Positions 25,841-36,136 are shown, numbered from the stretch's first letter. The stretch is 64,000 nucleotides of DNA from Saxidomus purpurata (GCA_022818135.1 JAFMSR010000013.1:23582207-23646206), one strand, 5' to 3'. A program made the numbers and translations. The notes: generated from the letters alone by a model not told the origin.

Positions 25841-26901
25841 ACCTGGACCCCCCCGTATAACAAGCTGAGTCATATATCAAAATGTTCGTAATAGATTGTA
25901 GTTTATGAAACTGCCGGCATAAATTGGCATAAATGGTGGCGTTCCGAAAAATTCAAGATGGCGTCCAAGATGGCCGCCAAAACTGAAAAATCCAGTTTTT
26001 GTAGTACGTTGGTCCAGATTTTTTTAAAAATTGTGTTTTGGTTTTAAACTTTGAAATGTATAAATACACACTAAATATACGAGTTTATGATGTTTTTTCA
26101 CGAATTTAGGGAAATTTATGAAAAAAATTGACAATTTTACCGTAAGAGTGATCAATTTTTCGGTTTTGAGAGGTATTTTTTAACAGTAGTTCATTTGTTT
26201 ACCAATTTGATACACCTATGTGGCAAGGAATAAAATATGACTTATAGCTTACCAAAATAATTATATTACAGCAGTAAAAAGAGAATAAAATTTGAATGCA
26301 CATGCATTTAAAAGTGGGTGGGGTAATTTACCATGTATTTTAGCTCTGTGTATTCATTGTTTATTTGAACATTTCATTTACTTTACCTTCGATATTTTGT
26401 ACTTCAAATGGATAGTTTCCAACTTATATGTACTACTTAGCAAATTTTAATGTGCAGATCATTTAGTAGAATCCAAAATGGCTTCCAAAATGGCTGCCAT
26501 TTAGACTAAAATATAGTCAAATTCAAGGGTACTGGGCACTTGGAGTGTACTTTTCTTATATTGATTTATTCTTTACCAGCTTATATGCACAACTGTTTTT
26601 AAGAAGACACATTCATTCATTTGACTTCATATATGACTAGTCTAATTCTTTTACTGAAAACTACAATTTTAACAACACGGTTGGGTTTTGGAAAGCATAC
26701 ACCGTTATAACCTTGTTACACAAAGAATAGCTGAGCAGTCGAAACAGTGAAAACTGTTACTTATTTCGGCTACATTTTTCATACTGTTTCATCATATAAT
26801 TGTTTAAGCAACATTTTCTGATTGCTTTATAAATGTGGGAATGAATAGAACTGTAGATAGGACAAATTTGATGAGTAACATTTAACAATATCACCTGTTC
26901 A
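25841..26901 (+). repeat. left arm of the 6.3-kb inverted-repeat element
   Basis: It contains two places where a 12-bp unit is doubled: AAGATGGCGTCC + AAGATGGCCGCC (25955-25978) and AAAATGGCTTCC + AAAATGGCTGCC (26475-26498). Both are mirrored in the right arm. The AAGATGGC core resembles the animal YY1 binding site. The open frame at 26757-26942 (minus) is not conserved as protein. Confidence 0.85.
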
Positions 26902-26972
26902 AGTTTAGAAGTGGGAAAATTCAAATGAAAAAATGTAAACAATGTTTGTAAACAATGTAAAACACAGATAAT

Positions 26973-27026
26973 TCATCCTCGGTAACCCAGGCTATTCAGT
27001 ATCCTCGGTAACCCAGGCTATTCAGT
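26973..27026 (+). repeat. tandem 26-bp duplication
   Basis: ATCCTCGGTAACCCAGGCTATTCAGT occurs twice head to tail just inside the left arm, upstream of the predicted first exon of the internal gene. Confidence 0.85.
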
Positions 27027-27188
27027 ATCCAATTGAATACCCTGGGCAAATTGACTGAAGAAATCTCGTACTCATGAATAATTAATGAGGTAAATTCAAG
27101 CCTTTCGATTGGTTTCTTGATATTTTTCTCAAGATAAACTATCCAATGAAATCGCGGCTCTCAAACCGCGCTAGGGGAAACATTAAAA

Positions 27189-27374
27189 ATGGCAGCCTCC
27201 ATGCTTGTCAGCGATGTAGTTTTAAACAGATTTTGTGCATCACTCGTCTCGGATTGCAGATTTCTATATGATCGTCCCTTAATCGGGACAAAACAAATCA
27301 ATCATTTTTTTCAACGTTCTGCATGGCGGTCATTATTTGAGGATACTCTTCATTGTGGAGGTGCTCTTATTTTT
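27189..27374 (+). CDS. possible first exon of the gene inside the 6.3-kb element
   Basis: A 62-codon stretch starting MAASMLVSDVVLNRFCASL stands behind a promoter-like segment (GATTGGTT and CCAAT at about 27108-27155) and ends at a good 5' splice site (TTTT|GTAAGC, 27375). I do not recognise a domain. The next predicted acceptor (28034) is not in a compatible phase, so either a further exon is missing or this is not part of the same gene. Confidence 0.35.
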
Positions 27375-27457
27375 GTAAGCATCGATTTCATTTGATGAAA
27401 AATAGTCATGAATATTCATGTATTACGAAGTTTTGCCAGTCTATTTTCCCACGGTAT

Positions 27458-27520
27458 ATGACGGAGAGAAGCGGCAGGAATTAACCGTATGACGGAGAGA
27501 CGCGGCATGAATTAACCGTG
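27458..27520 (+). repeat. tandem 31-bp imperfect duplication
   Basis: TATGACGGAGAGAAGCGGCA and TATGACGGAGAGACGCGGCA, each followed by (T)GAATTAACCGT, lie head to tail within the putative intron. Confidence 0.8.
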
Positions 27521-27602
27521 GGTTCCGACGATGAGATAATTGTATACAAATAAATCATGAATGAAAGGTACACTCTAAGTAAAATTAAGTTTTCTTAGTA
27601 TC

Positions 27603-27825
27603 TGTCTTAATGGCCAAGTGGTTAAGATCACAAAACCTCTCACTGATAGAGGGTCATGGGTCGGAACCCCGCTACCAACCATGACTCTTTATGTGAGAAA
27701 GTTGGCAGTTTCTTAGGATAGGGGTCTCATTTTGGTCCATCCAAGGAACGATGGTTAGGTAAATTGCCCGCCTGCTTATGACTGAAATACTGTTGAAAAA
27801 CGGGCAGTAAACTTAAAAACCAAAC
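27603..27825 (+). mobile_element. tRNA-derived SINE, family A, copy 1 (most complete)
   Basis: Box A-like TGGCCAAGTGGTTAAG and box B-like GGGTCGGAACCCC are followed by a body (CTCTTTATGTGAGAAAGTTG ... GATGGTTAGGTAAATTGCCC) ending CGGGCAGTAAACTTAAAA. The copies at 54301-54485 and 63684-63910 share head and body, so this is a true SINE family. It sits inside the gene region of the 6.3-kb element. Confidence 0.85.
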
Positions 27826-28034
27826 CGAACTTAGTATATGATACAAACACCATTTAACCTACATGTATTTCAAAAGTCAGTAAGCGTAACAAAATATTTT
27901 GAAAGGCACTAAGAGCAAATGAATGCAAAGGTCAGTCTGCCTGCCCAATTGTATCTGACATAGGGTTATTAACCAAAGCCCTTGAAATTGTATGGGCCTG
28001 ACATACTGAATTTGAAGGAGTTTTTTTCTCACAG

Positions 28035-30396
28035 GAGGTATCCAGTTTATGATATCAGTTTTTGCTTGCATTGGTCATTTGTATGGTGATGCTGGCTTGA
28101 AAGACTTCATGATGGATTCTGGTGTTTGGTACTCAATCACAGGCTCTTTTTCAGTTTCAGAAGCTATGAATCTCACCTCTGAGGTTTAGCAGGAAGTTGT
28201 GCAAGAAATGGTAGAAGAAATTAAAAAGTTATTTTCTCCCTATCATTGCTGAACTCAGATCTGCATGAAGATCTACCTCTAATTTGTTTAGATTTTGGGA
28301 CGACTACTAACAGGAGTTCTCTTCCTCTCACACGTACCTTGTGCCATCAAGGCATGGATTGTGGGATGTTTCTTGTTTGCTGCAAATCGAACAGTGTACT
28401 CAAGATTCATGCCATACCTTGTCCTTCAAATTAATCAACTCCCCAATGAATAAGTAGATGTATTTGAGAAATATTCCATCGTTACTAAACTGACGCAGGG
28501 TTCAATTCAATGGTGTTTGGTTTGACTATATATTAGAAGTAACTGAAAACGAAGCTATAAAGTCACCTAAATGATTGGTATCACACATACTGACAGTGCG
28601 TTGGAACGCTGGTTTCTGTCTCGACCTCTGATATCAAAAAGATTCTTCTTCATACTCTTGTAGTTTTGATACTGGCCTCAATGTTTGTACAACAAACATC
28701 GCACTTTTACGCCTTTTTCGTAAAAAACATACATGAAGGCAGAACATAAAAGTGCTTGAGATGTTTGATGAGAATGTTTAGACCCCTTTTTAGACAAAAC
28801 TGCTTAACTTCGCAACTGGAATGTAAATTTCGCAGGTGTGTATAACTTTTAAATGAGCGACTGATTCCGTTTGAAAACAACAAACCTTCAAAAGAATTTT
28901 TGACCTACCAATGGCAAAACTGACTGAAAACAATCAAAAAGTTCAAACCGTGTTGTTGATGTAAATTCAAAAGGTGGTCAGTTTAAATGATGAAGAAATG
29001 TATGTGAAATTATTTGCTATTAATGCCTTCAAAGAGGTTCCTTTCGAACGTCTACTTTCCTTCGAAAATGCACCCATTCCACTAGGTTTGTTTTCAGATA
29101 TATGTACGGAGAAAATTGTAAATCATGATTTTTACTCTCTAAAGTATGTCTGACCCTGACTGTGTTGTGTATGATGCTATGGCAGTTATTTATATGTTGC
29201 AACCTTCTTATGATCAAAAACGTACGTACAGATGACTGCTGGATTCTGGAATTACGTTATAAAAAACAGTGTTCAAAGTACATAAGTACATGTTATCTTT
29301 GACTAGTATTTTACAAATAGTTTAAAACTCCAGACACGCCAGAAACGTGGTAATATTGCTTCCACGCCACTGCTGTAATATATAAAAATTAACATGTTGA
29401 TACCAGACTTGGTGAGAGTCTTGGTCAGTAGTAAAAGCAAAATTGGAAATTGCAAGGGTCTACTTGAGAGGGAATAAATCATTTTCGTCTTCGGTGGTAT
29501 GGTTGAAAAACCCTTTATATTCGCTGTAATGCTGTTTCTTTTTAATTACGAAATATAGTTCAGTTAGGAAGAAGCTAATTGTAGAATAATTATGCAATTG
29601 GCATAATAGCCTTCTATGTGGGATCAAGAAAACCGTTGCTGTTAGTCCGGACAGAGATTGTTTGGTTCTGTTGGTTCATTACTACAATAGTCTTGGTATT
29701 GACACACTCTTTCTCAAAACTGGTCGAAAATCTATACATACTGCACATGTACACGTATATACCAACTCATTATGAAAGTTGCAAATTTGTTGCCTGCCCA
29801 GCTAGAGATGATCTTACAAGGTATGTTAAATATTTCATCCATGTATTGCATACTAGTAGGTAAAAAGAAAGCAGTCCAGGTACTTTTGAAATATGCAGTC
29901 AAACTTTGTGAACTATCCGGCTTTGACTCTGATCCCTCTTTGTCTTCTGTGTCTAGGTCTGCTGCCACTGATCTTGGTGAGTGCCTTTATGGGTCTGGAA
30001 ACTGTGATTCCCTAAATTCGTTGCATAGAAGTATTGTTCTTGAAGAGAAACGGGTTAAACCAAAAAAAGCTTCCTCCAACTGATGACAGTTTTATGTTGA
30101 ATTTACTTCGTTATACTTATCACTTAGTAATTTTGAGAAATTTGACAAAAACAAAACTGTCCCCTGACTAACCCATTCGATTTTTGTTATGTGGTTGACG
30201 AAGATACATTTGGCTTTATCATAAAGATAATGTCACAACCTGCCGCAGTACTAGAACTTTAAAGTAACCTGGTTCGTCTTTGCTGTGCTGTGATGAATGC
30301 ATCTGCACAAGAAATCAACAACCTTGTACACAAGTCTGTGTGTGTAAAGGCTGTATGAAAACACAGGTACTAGTTAAAAAGTGTTTACGATGTTAG
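28035..30396 (+). pseudogene. decayed gene of an uncharacterised multicopy invertebrate family, Cys-rich C-terminus
   Basis: A consensus 3' splice site (TTTTTTTCTCACAG, ends 28034) opens into fragments that follow a consistent order in shifting frames: IQFMISVFACIGHLYGDAGL (28040), KAWIVGCFLFAANRTVYSRF (about 28350), MIGITHTDSALERWFLS (about 28570), VPFERLLSFENAPIPLGLF (about 29040), DPDCVVYDAMAVIYMLQP (about 29155), ECLYGSGNCDSLNSLHRSIV (about 29975), KLPPTDDSFMLNLLRY (about 30065), and CCDECIC...CTQVCVCKGC (about 30285-30355). From memory, this order matches a large, repetitive bivalve/cnidarian protein family of unknown function, whose tail resembles tesmin/TSO1-type CXC cysteine motifs. 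Many frameshifts and stops make it non-functional. Its place between long inverted repeats suggests the family is carried by a mobile element. Confidence 0.6.
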
Positions 30397-30886
30397 CTTT
30401 TACTGGAATCGAAGACTGCTAGACTTATGTCTTACATTTCCTTGCAGTTTTCCGTTTGCATTTTAATATAATTTACTGAATTAAATGAATATGTTTTTAC
30501 TGTACAAAAAGAACAGATCATAATGCCGCTGTTGCAGATTTTAAGTCTCTGAATGAGTTTTGCTGTAACTAACAGTTAGCTGAAATTTTCAATACATTGC
30601 TACCTTGGGTTATTTGTTACATACTATTTGATTATGTGATGAGTTCTACATGTTGATAATGTGATGCATTTGTTAATGAGCCTTTGTGTCTGTAACGAAT
30701 AAGCAACCAACGAAGTTATACACATACCGTTTACTATGGAAGTGGAAAACACGTGTAATATCAGGTAACTCGTGTATTTGAGTTTTATCTCAGACTAAGG
30801 TTACTACTTTAAGATAATAACTGTTTTAGTCTCAAAGCTTTTCTGTGCATTTTGTTGAAGAGGATAAGCAGTTGGAGAAAATGCGT

Positions 30887-31112
30887 GTGAAATTACCCCA
30901 CCCACTTTTAAATGCTTGTGCAACTATTTTTTTATTTTTCTTTCTGCTGTTATATAACTATTTTGAGTAGCTATGAGCCAAATTTTATTTCTTTGTCACA
31001 TAAATGTATCAAATTGGTAAACAAATGAACTGCTGTTACAAAAAATATCATTCCAACACCGAAAATTGTCCATTTTAAAGGGTAAAATTGTCAATTTTTT
31101 TCATAAATTTCT
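30887..31112 (+). repeat. extra partial copy of the right arm, direct repeat
   Basis: About 225 bp here (GAAATTACCCCACCCACTTT ... TCATAAATTTCTCT) repeat, diverged, the right-arm segment 31680-31905 in the same orientation. It abuts the inner edge of the right arm. Either the terminal repeat was once partly tandem, or an older arm copy was overwritten. Confidence 0.8.
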
Positions 31113-32173
31113 CTGAACAGGTGATATTGTTAAATGTTACTCATCAAATTTGGCTTATCTACATTTTTATTCATTTCCACATTTTATAAAGCAATCGAAA
31201 AATGTTGCTAAAACATATGATGAAACAGTATGAAAAATGTAGCTGAAATAAGTAACAGTTTTCACTGTTTCGACTGCTCAGCTATTCTTTATGTAACAAA
31301 GGATATAACGGTGTTTGCTTTCCAAAACCCAACCGTGTTGTTAAAAACTGTAGTTTTCAGTCAAAAGTATTAGTCATATATGAAGTCAAATGAATGAATG
31401 TGTCTTCTTAAAAACAGTTGTGCATGTAAGCTGGTAAAGAATATATCAATATAAGAAAAGTACACTCCAAGTGCCCAGTACCCTTAAATTTGACTATATT
31501 TTAGTCTAAATGGCGGCCATTTTGGAAGCCATCTTGGATTCTACTAAATGATCTGCATATTAAAATTTGCTAAGTAGTACATATAAGCTGGAAACTATCC
31601 ATTTGAAATACAAAATATCGAAAGGTAAAATAAATAAAATGTTCAAATAAAACAATGAATACATAGAGCAAAAATACATGTGAAATTACCCCACCCACTT
31701 TTAAATGCATGTGCATTCAAATTTTGTTCTCTTTTACTGCTGTAATATAATTATTTTGATAAGCTATAAGTCATATTTTATTTCTTGCCACATAGGTGTA
31801 TCAAATTGGTAAAAAAAGAACTACTGTTAAAAAAATACCTCTCAAAACCGAAAAATTGATCACTCTTACGGGTAAAATTGTCAATTTTTTCATAAATTTC
31901 CCTAAATTCGTGAAAAAAACATCATAAAATCGTATATTTAGTGTGTATTTATACATTTCAAGTTTAAAACCAAAACACAATTTTTAAAAAAAATCTGGAC
32001 CAACAGTACTACAAAAACTGGATTTTTCAGTTTTGGCGGCCATCTTGGACGCCATCTTGGATTTTTCGGAACGCCACCATTTATGCCAATTTATGCCGGC
32101 AGTTTCATAAACTACAATCTATTACGAACATTTTGATATATGACTCAGCTTGTTATAAGGGGGGGTCCAGGTT
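31113..32173 (-). repeat. right arm of the 6.3-kb inverted-repeat element
   Basis: It is the inverse of the left arm, with the same paired 12-bp units at 31512-31535 and 32035-32058. Differences from the left arm are scattered substitutions and small indels, so the arms are old enough to have drifted and have not been recently homogenised. Confidence 0.85.
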
Positions 32174-32455
32174 ACTTAAAAAATAGAGCCCTTTTTGACT
32201 GATTGTCACCCTACTAAAAACATCACTATACATTTTTTTCTGTATAACACGATACATTTATCAAAGATTAAACACAGATCAAACTTGATATATTTGATGG
32301 CCGGTGAAACAATGTAAAGTAACCGTAAGATGGTAATGACCCTTGATCATTTTTATCGAGCCCACAGGCGCACCATCCAAAATGTATTTTATTGGGGGCC
32401 GTTTTACAATTTAATGCACCTGTAGCAGCTTGTTATAAGTGCTTATAAACAAGTA
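32174..32455. other. spacer, nothing recognised
   Basis: Short stretch between the inverted-repeat element and the minisatellite. No feature is supported. Confidence 0.4.
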
Positions 32456-32688
32456 CATAATATGTGTAGAACTATGTGTATATATAGATGTACTATGTGG
32501 ATAAAGGAATGTACTAATTGTATATATAGATGTACTATGTGTATATATAGATGTACTATTTGTATAAAGGAATGGTCTATGTGTATATATAGATGTACTA
32601 TGTGTATATAGGAATGGTCTATGTGTATATATAGATGTACTATGTGTATATATAGATGTACTATGTGTATATATAGATGTACTATGTG
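32456..32688. repeat. minisatellite array 1 (unit about 19-21 bp)
   Basis: Units of the form TATATATAGATGTACTATGTG alternate with a variant TATAGGAATGGTCTATGTG. The frame on the minus strand (THSTSIY repeats) is only a by-product of the unit length. Confidence 0.9.
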
Positions 32689-33593
32689 TTTCTTGCATAC
32701 CCCCGGGGAAAGTATTGGCGGATCCCAGCACGAGGAGGGAAGAGATCAGCCTATACTTTCCCTAGGGAAAGTACATCTCGGGCTTACTTGACAGCACCCG
32801 AACTACTTTCGTGTATTCAACTCGTACCTGGAACACTTTATTTCCGAGATACGTTTCACGGCGGTTTACATGTGAAAGATTAGAATGTTTTTCGTAAATG
32901 TAAACTAAGGTCTCATAAGAAAGCACACACTTCAATATTTTTCAAGTTAATGTAACAGGAATTTAATATTTTAGGAATGGTTCGAATTTTCAGGGTACGC
33001 AATAACGGTTCAAATTACGAAAATTGTTGGTAACGAATATCCATGAAGTTTTGAAGAGAGAGTTGATTGCGAAAAGAAATGGTGCTTTTTATGGTGTCAC
33101 CAGCAAGAGCATCAAATTTTAGAAATGTATAGCAACATAATATATTCACATTTCAAAGAACATACCTGTAATCATACTTTTTTCAAAACAAAAAATGGCG
33201 GTAAATGACGTCACAGTTTCTCTTGATAAATGACGTCACTGTGTAAACAAAACAAGTTAATTGAGTCAATGTTGATGGTATAGTCGCATTAATCAAGTAA
33301 ACTGGACGTGAGTAAGGAGAATTTCTGTTTAGGATTTAATTGATTATTTTTTATTCACAACGTAAATAAAGTATAGTTTTGGGTGCGATCAAGCACTATG
33401 TTTTTAGCTCTAGATACATAAACAGTGGTAAATTCACGTGTGAACCTACCAAATTTCCTACGCAAAGGGGTTCCATGCGGGGAATTATATTTAATCAACA
33501 TGAAGTTTTGATTTACCGCTCAACATAGTAGGGCCTATTTAAAGCGGTTTCCTCGTAGAATCTGCAATAACATCAAATAAAGTATGCAAGAAA
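32689..33593. mobile_element. 0.9-kb insert flanked by 12-bp inverted repeats inside the minisatellite
   Basis: TTTCTTGCATAC (32689-32700) is the inverse of GTATGCAAGAAA (33582-33593), and minisatellite DNA lies on both outer sides once the adjoining fold-back is set aside. Internal features are a perfect palindrome ACTTTCCCTAGGGAAAGT near 32754 and two CRE octamers (33206, 33231). No coding region is recognised. It may be a non-autonomous DNA element. Confidence 0.5.
33206..33238. promoter_or_regulatory. two CRE octamers
   Basis: TGACGTCA is present at 33206-33213 and 33231-33238, both in the form ATGACGTCAC and 25 bp apart. This is the consensus for CREB/ATF-type factors. No gene start is recognised next to it. 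Confidence 0.4.
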
Positions 33594-33595
33594 AA

Positions 33596-33750
33596 GGATC
33601 TTACATGGTCTACTGTGGAGGACTGGGTTGTTCCGACCCTCGGGAAAGCGGGGGAAGTCGGAACCTCGCTTCGTTCGGTTCCTCCTATCCCCCCCCCTTT
33701 CCCTCTGGTCGGAACAACCCAGTCCTCCACAGCAGGCCATGTAAGATCCT
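33596..33750. mobile_element. GC-rich fold-back element, 155 bp
   Basis: The 43-bp left arm (AGGATCTTACATGGTCTACT ... GGGTTGTTCCGACC) pairs almost perfectly with the right arm (GGTCGGAACAACCC ... GGCCATGTAAGATCCT). The loop contains GGAACCTCGCTTCGTTCGGTTCC, which can itself form a hairpin and resembles the inverse of the GAGGCGAAGCCGAGG centre of other fold-backs. Its GC content stands out from the neighbourhood. Confidence 0.85.
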
Positions 33751-34013
33751 CATAATATATAGATGTACTATGTGTATATAGGAATGGTCTATGTGTATGT
33801 ATAGATGTACTATGTGTATATATAGATGTACTATGTGTATATATAGATGTACTATGCGTATATAGGAATGGTATATGTGTATATATAGATGTACTATGTG
33901 TATATATACTAGATGTATTATGTGTATATATGAATGGTCTATGTGTATATACATGTACTATGTGTATATATAGATGTACTATGTGTATACATGAATGGTC
34001 TATGTGTATACAG
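33751..34013. repeat. minisatellite array 2 (same unit as array 1)
   Basis: The same two unit types are seen, here with TATGTGTATATATAGATGTAC and ATAGGAATGGTCTATGTG interspersed. Array 1 and array 2 were probably one array, separated by the 0.9-kb insert and the fold-back. Confidence 0.9.
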
Positions 34014-34210
34014 ATGACTTACAGACGCAGACATGGAAGATACAAGGGAGTCCGGGTACCAGACCCTAGCTCTTTTGCGAAGAGACCCCTTGATTCTTTA
34101 ACATTTCTGGTGTATAACACCGAAACACCCAAGACTAACCCTTAGTTTCTAACCTGTTAATTTCTAGATTGGTGGGTAATGTTTAAAAGCTTTTCTTACA
34201 TTTTAAATGA

Positions 34211-34280
34211 TCCAGTCGGTATTGAAACCAAGAACGTCCGGGTTTGTAGTTTAGGTTGTTAACCACTAGACCACCGCGCA
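34211..34280 (-). mobile_element. tRNA-derived SINE head (candidate)
   Basis: On the minus strand, GCGCGGTGGTCTAGTGGTTAA (box A region) is followed about 40 bp later by CTTGGTTTCAATACCG (box B-like). The acceptor stem is not clean, so this is a SINE head or pseudogene. Confidence 0.55.
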
Positions 34281-34449
34281 TTCTCTTCAGATATTTCTAG
34301 TAAGATTCACAATGTTTGTGTATAGTCTATAGTTCATTATGGTACGATATATATTACTTTAGCATTTCTGTCCTGCAATAAGTAACAGCTTATAATTTTA
34401 GAGATTTTCAAAAGATCCAATGTGGAGCTGTTTAACATGTTACATTTTG

Positions 34450-34507
34450 TTAAGGGGCCCCCTCTACATATTTGTACATCTAATAGATTACATATTCTCC
34501 AAACATT
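34450..34507 (+). mobile_element. 5' fragment of MITE family 2, split by the 1.6-kb repeat
   Basis: TTAAGGGGCCCCCTCTACAT ... ACATCTAATAGATTACATAT ... AAACAT resembles the first 55 bp of the copy at 56827 (TTTAAAGTGGCACTCCCTAC ... ACATCTAGCAGATTA ... AAACAT). The continuation of that MITE is found at 36137, beyond the inserted 1.6-kb repeat. Confidence 0.6.
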
Positions 34508-36136
34508 AATAATAAAAATTATTTTGACTAAGAATAATTTGCTTTATTTTCGAGAATCCACAGCGCCGTTTTGTCGCTAGGCAATGACTGGCTCCACTTC
34601 TTTCCTTTACTTGGCCTATTAAATAACCCACTAATCTTGAAACCAATATCATGTGACGTGTACATTGCATAGCCGTATAAATACGCAAATCCCGTGCTGT
34701 ATGTTCAGTTTTCAAAGTCGTCAACCGATACACTCAACTGAAACTTTCCCAGCCGCCACACCCCTTCATTATTACTTTTCACATAACGTTATTGCACTGT
34801 ATTTGATCAACGGCTTTGTATAAACTATTTTTTGTTAACAATATGATTATCTAGGAGCAATTTTACTGTTTTCTGTAGCTCTGTGTTTGCAGGTTTTGCC
34901 GCTTATGTGCTTGAAAGAAAGGTCCTATCAGACAAGAGAATGCCTTAAACACGCTCAATACAGTCAGCAGGTCTAACGCTGGGAACTTACATCGTGCAGG
35001 AACTAACCGGAGTCACAATGGACACGGCAAATAACCATACATTTGGAGCGCTTTTCCTTAAATCCATAAACATTATGAACAGTTGTTGGATTTATCATAT
35101 GCGTATGTGCACGAAAGATTCTTGAAAACTCGGTAGACCTGTGAAGTGTTATTTGATACTGGCATTCCTTACATTGCAAAAATGTGTGAATATTCTAATC
35201 ATGGATCTTAAAATGAACTCATTGACGTTGTTTATATTCATTTTTATGCTATAAGGAAAGAAGACTGTGTTTCATTACACACATGAAGTTGTTTCTGTTT
35301 ACCAATAAATATTCATGTGCATTGGTCTTACAATGTCGCTCGTTTCGCGAAAAATTATATAAGTGCAAACCGAAAGGCGACCAGGCACGTCAAAGTTATA
35401 CTACAAATGTATGAAGTTAGTTGTTTTGTTAAAGTCCGGTTAAATGCACCGTATTTTGGCGTGTTTCTTTCAAATCAGTTATGTTACATGCACCATACTT
35501 TGGCGTGTTGCTTTCAAATCAAGTTCGTGGCCAGGTGGCTGGGGTTGAATAGGTTCTGCCCTAGTGTTTGGCTAAATCTAGTTGGTATTGCTGTATAAAC
35601 TGTATATACTGCGTTCTCAACCCCCTTTGCATGCAACTCTGAACTTACCTTTACGCAGTGGTTCGCATGGTGGTTGCCAGTTGTTTCTGGATACACGGCA
35701 ATGGCTGGTGGCTATCATGTGACACCACTGGCTCCGTCGTTGCAGTGCATTGCCATCTGGTATCAGTGTACTCGGGTACATCTGTCACGTTCTCGGTGCT
35801 ACAGGGTTACACGGTGCTACACTGTATGTTCAGTGAATGTGGTGTTAATGTTGTCGCAAGTATACCTTAAGTACATTTTGTATTGCAATGTTAAGTTTAG
35901 TTTTTAGTTTACGTGGTATTGTCGTGATGCGTCTGGTCTCCTTTCGGTTGAAGTTAGTTATTGCTTCGAGCGGCCAACAAAACCCAATCTTAATTTTTAC
36001 ACAAACAAGTGTATCAGATTTATGTTTGTTGAAGTACGAACTATTAAATTTATAAACTATCTGTTGTTGTTGGAAACTGTTTTAATAAAGGTGAACATAC
36101 AGCATGGTGTTTTAGCTGGTTCGAGTATTAAAATAA
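34508..36136 (+). mobile_element. 1.6-kb dispersed repeat with Pol II promoter, copy 2
   Basis: It is collinear with 16225-17837. TATAAATA (34676-34683) and TCAGTT (34705-34710) keep their spacing, and the AATAAA near the 3' end is retained. It differs by point changes, lacks the TTATTATTATTATAAA stretch of copy 1 and has about 45 extra bp near 35390-35440. It is flanked on both sides by halves of a MITE, which fixes its boundaries and shows that it moved as a unit. Confidence 0.8.

Larger units (their letters stand above)
25841..32173 (+). mobile_element. 6.3-kb element with inverted terminal repeats of about 1.06 kb
   Basis: The sequence 25841-26901 is the inverse of 31113-32173 along essentially its whole length, from the tip (AACCTGGACCCCCCCGTATA / TATAAGGGGGGGTCCAGGTT) to the inner edge (ATCACCTGTTC / GAACAGGTGAT). 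A weaker match may extend the tips outwards to about 25812 and 32211. The 4.2 kb between the arms carries one decayed gene in forward orientation plus a SINE. The architecture is that of a large-TIR DNA transposon. I did not find a convincing target-site duplication and cannot name the superfamily. An inverted segmental duplication is the alternative. Confidence 0.75.

Noticed and set aside
32411..33954. Frames rich in THSTSIY and VHLYIHI repeats
   Set aside because: These are by-products of the minisatellite units. No start context or family resemblance.
32456..34013. CRISPR-like array
   Set aside because: Units are contiguous tandem repeats without unique spacers, and the host is an animal.
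16225..36136. One giant LTR retrotransposon with the 1.6-kb repeats as its LTRs
   Set aside because: The interior contains other complete elements and no gag-pol remains, and copy 2 is separately inserted in a MITE. Two independent insertions explain this better.
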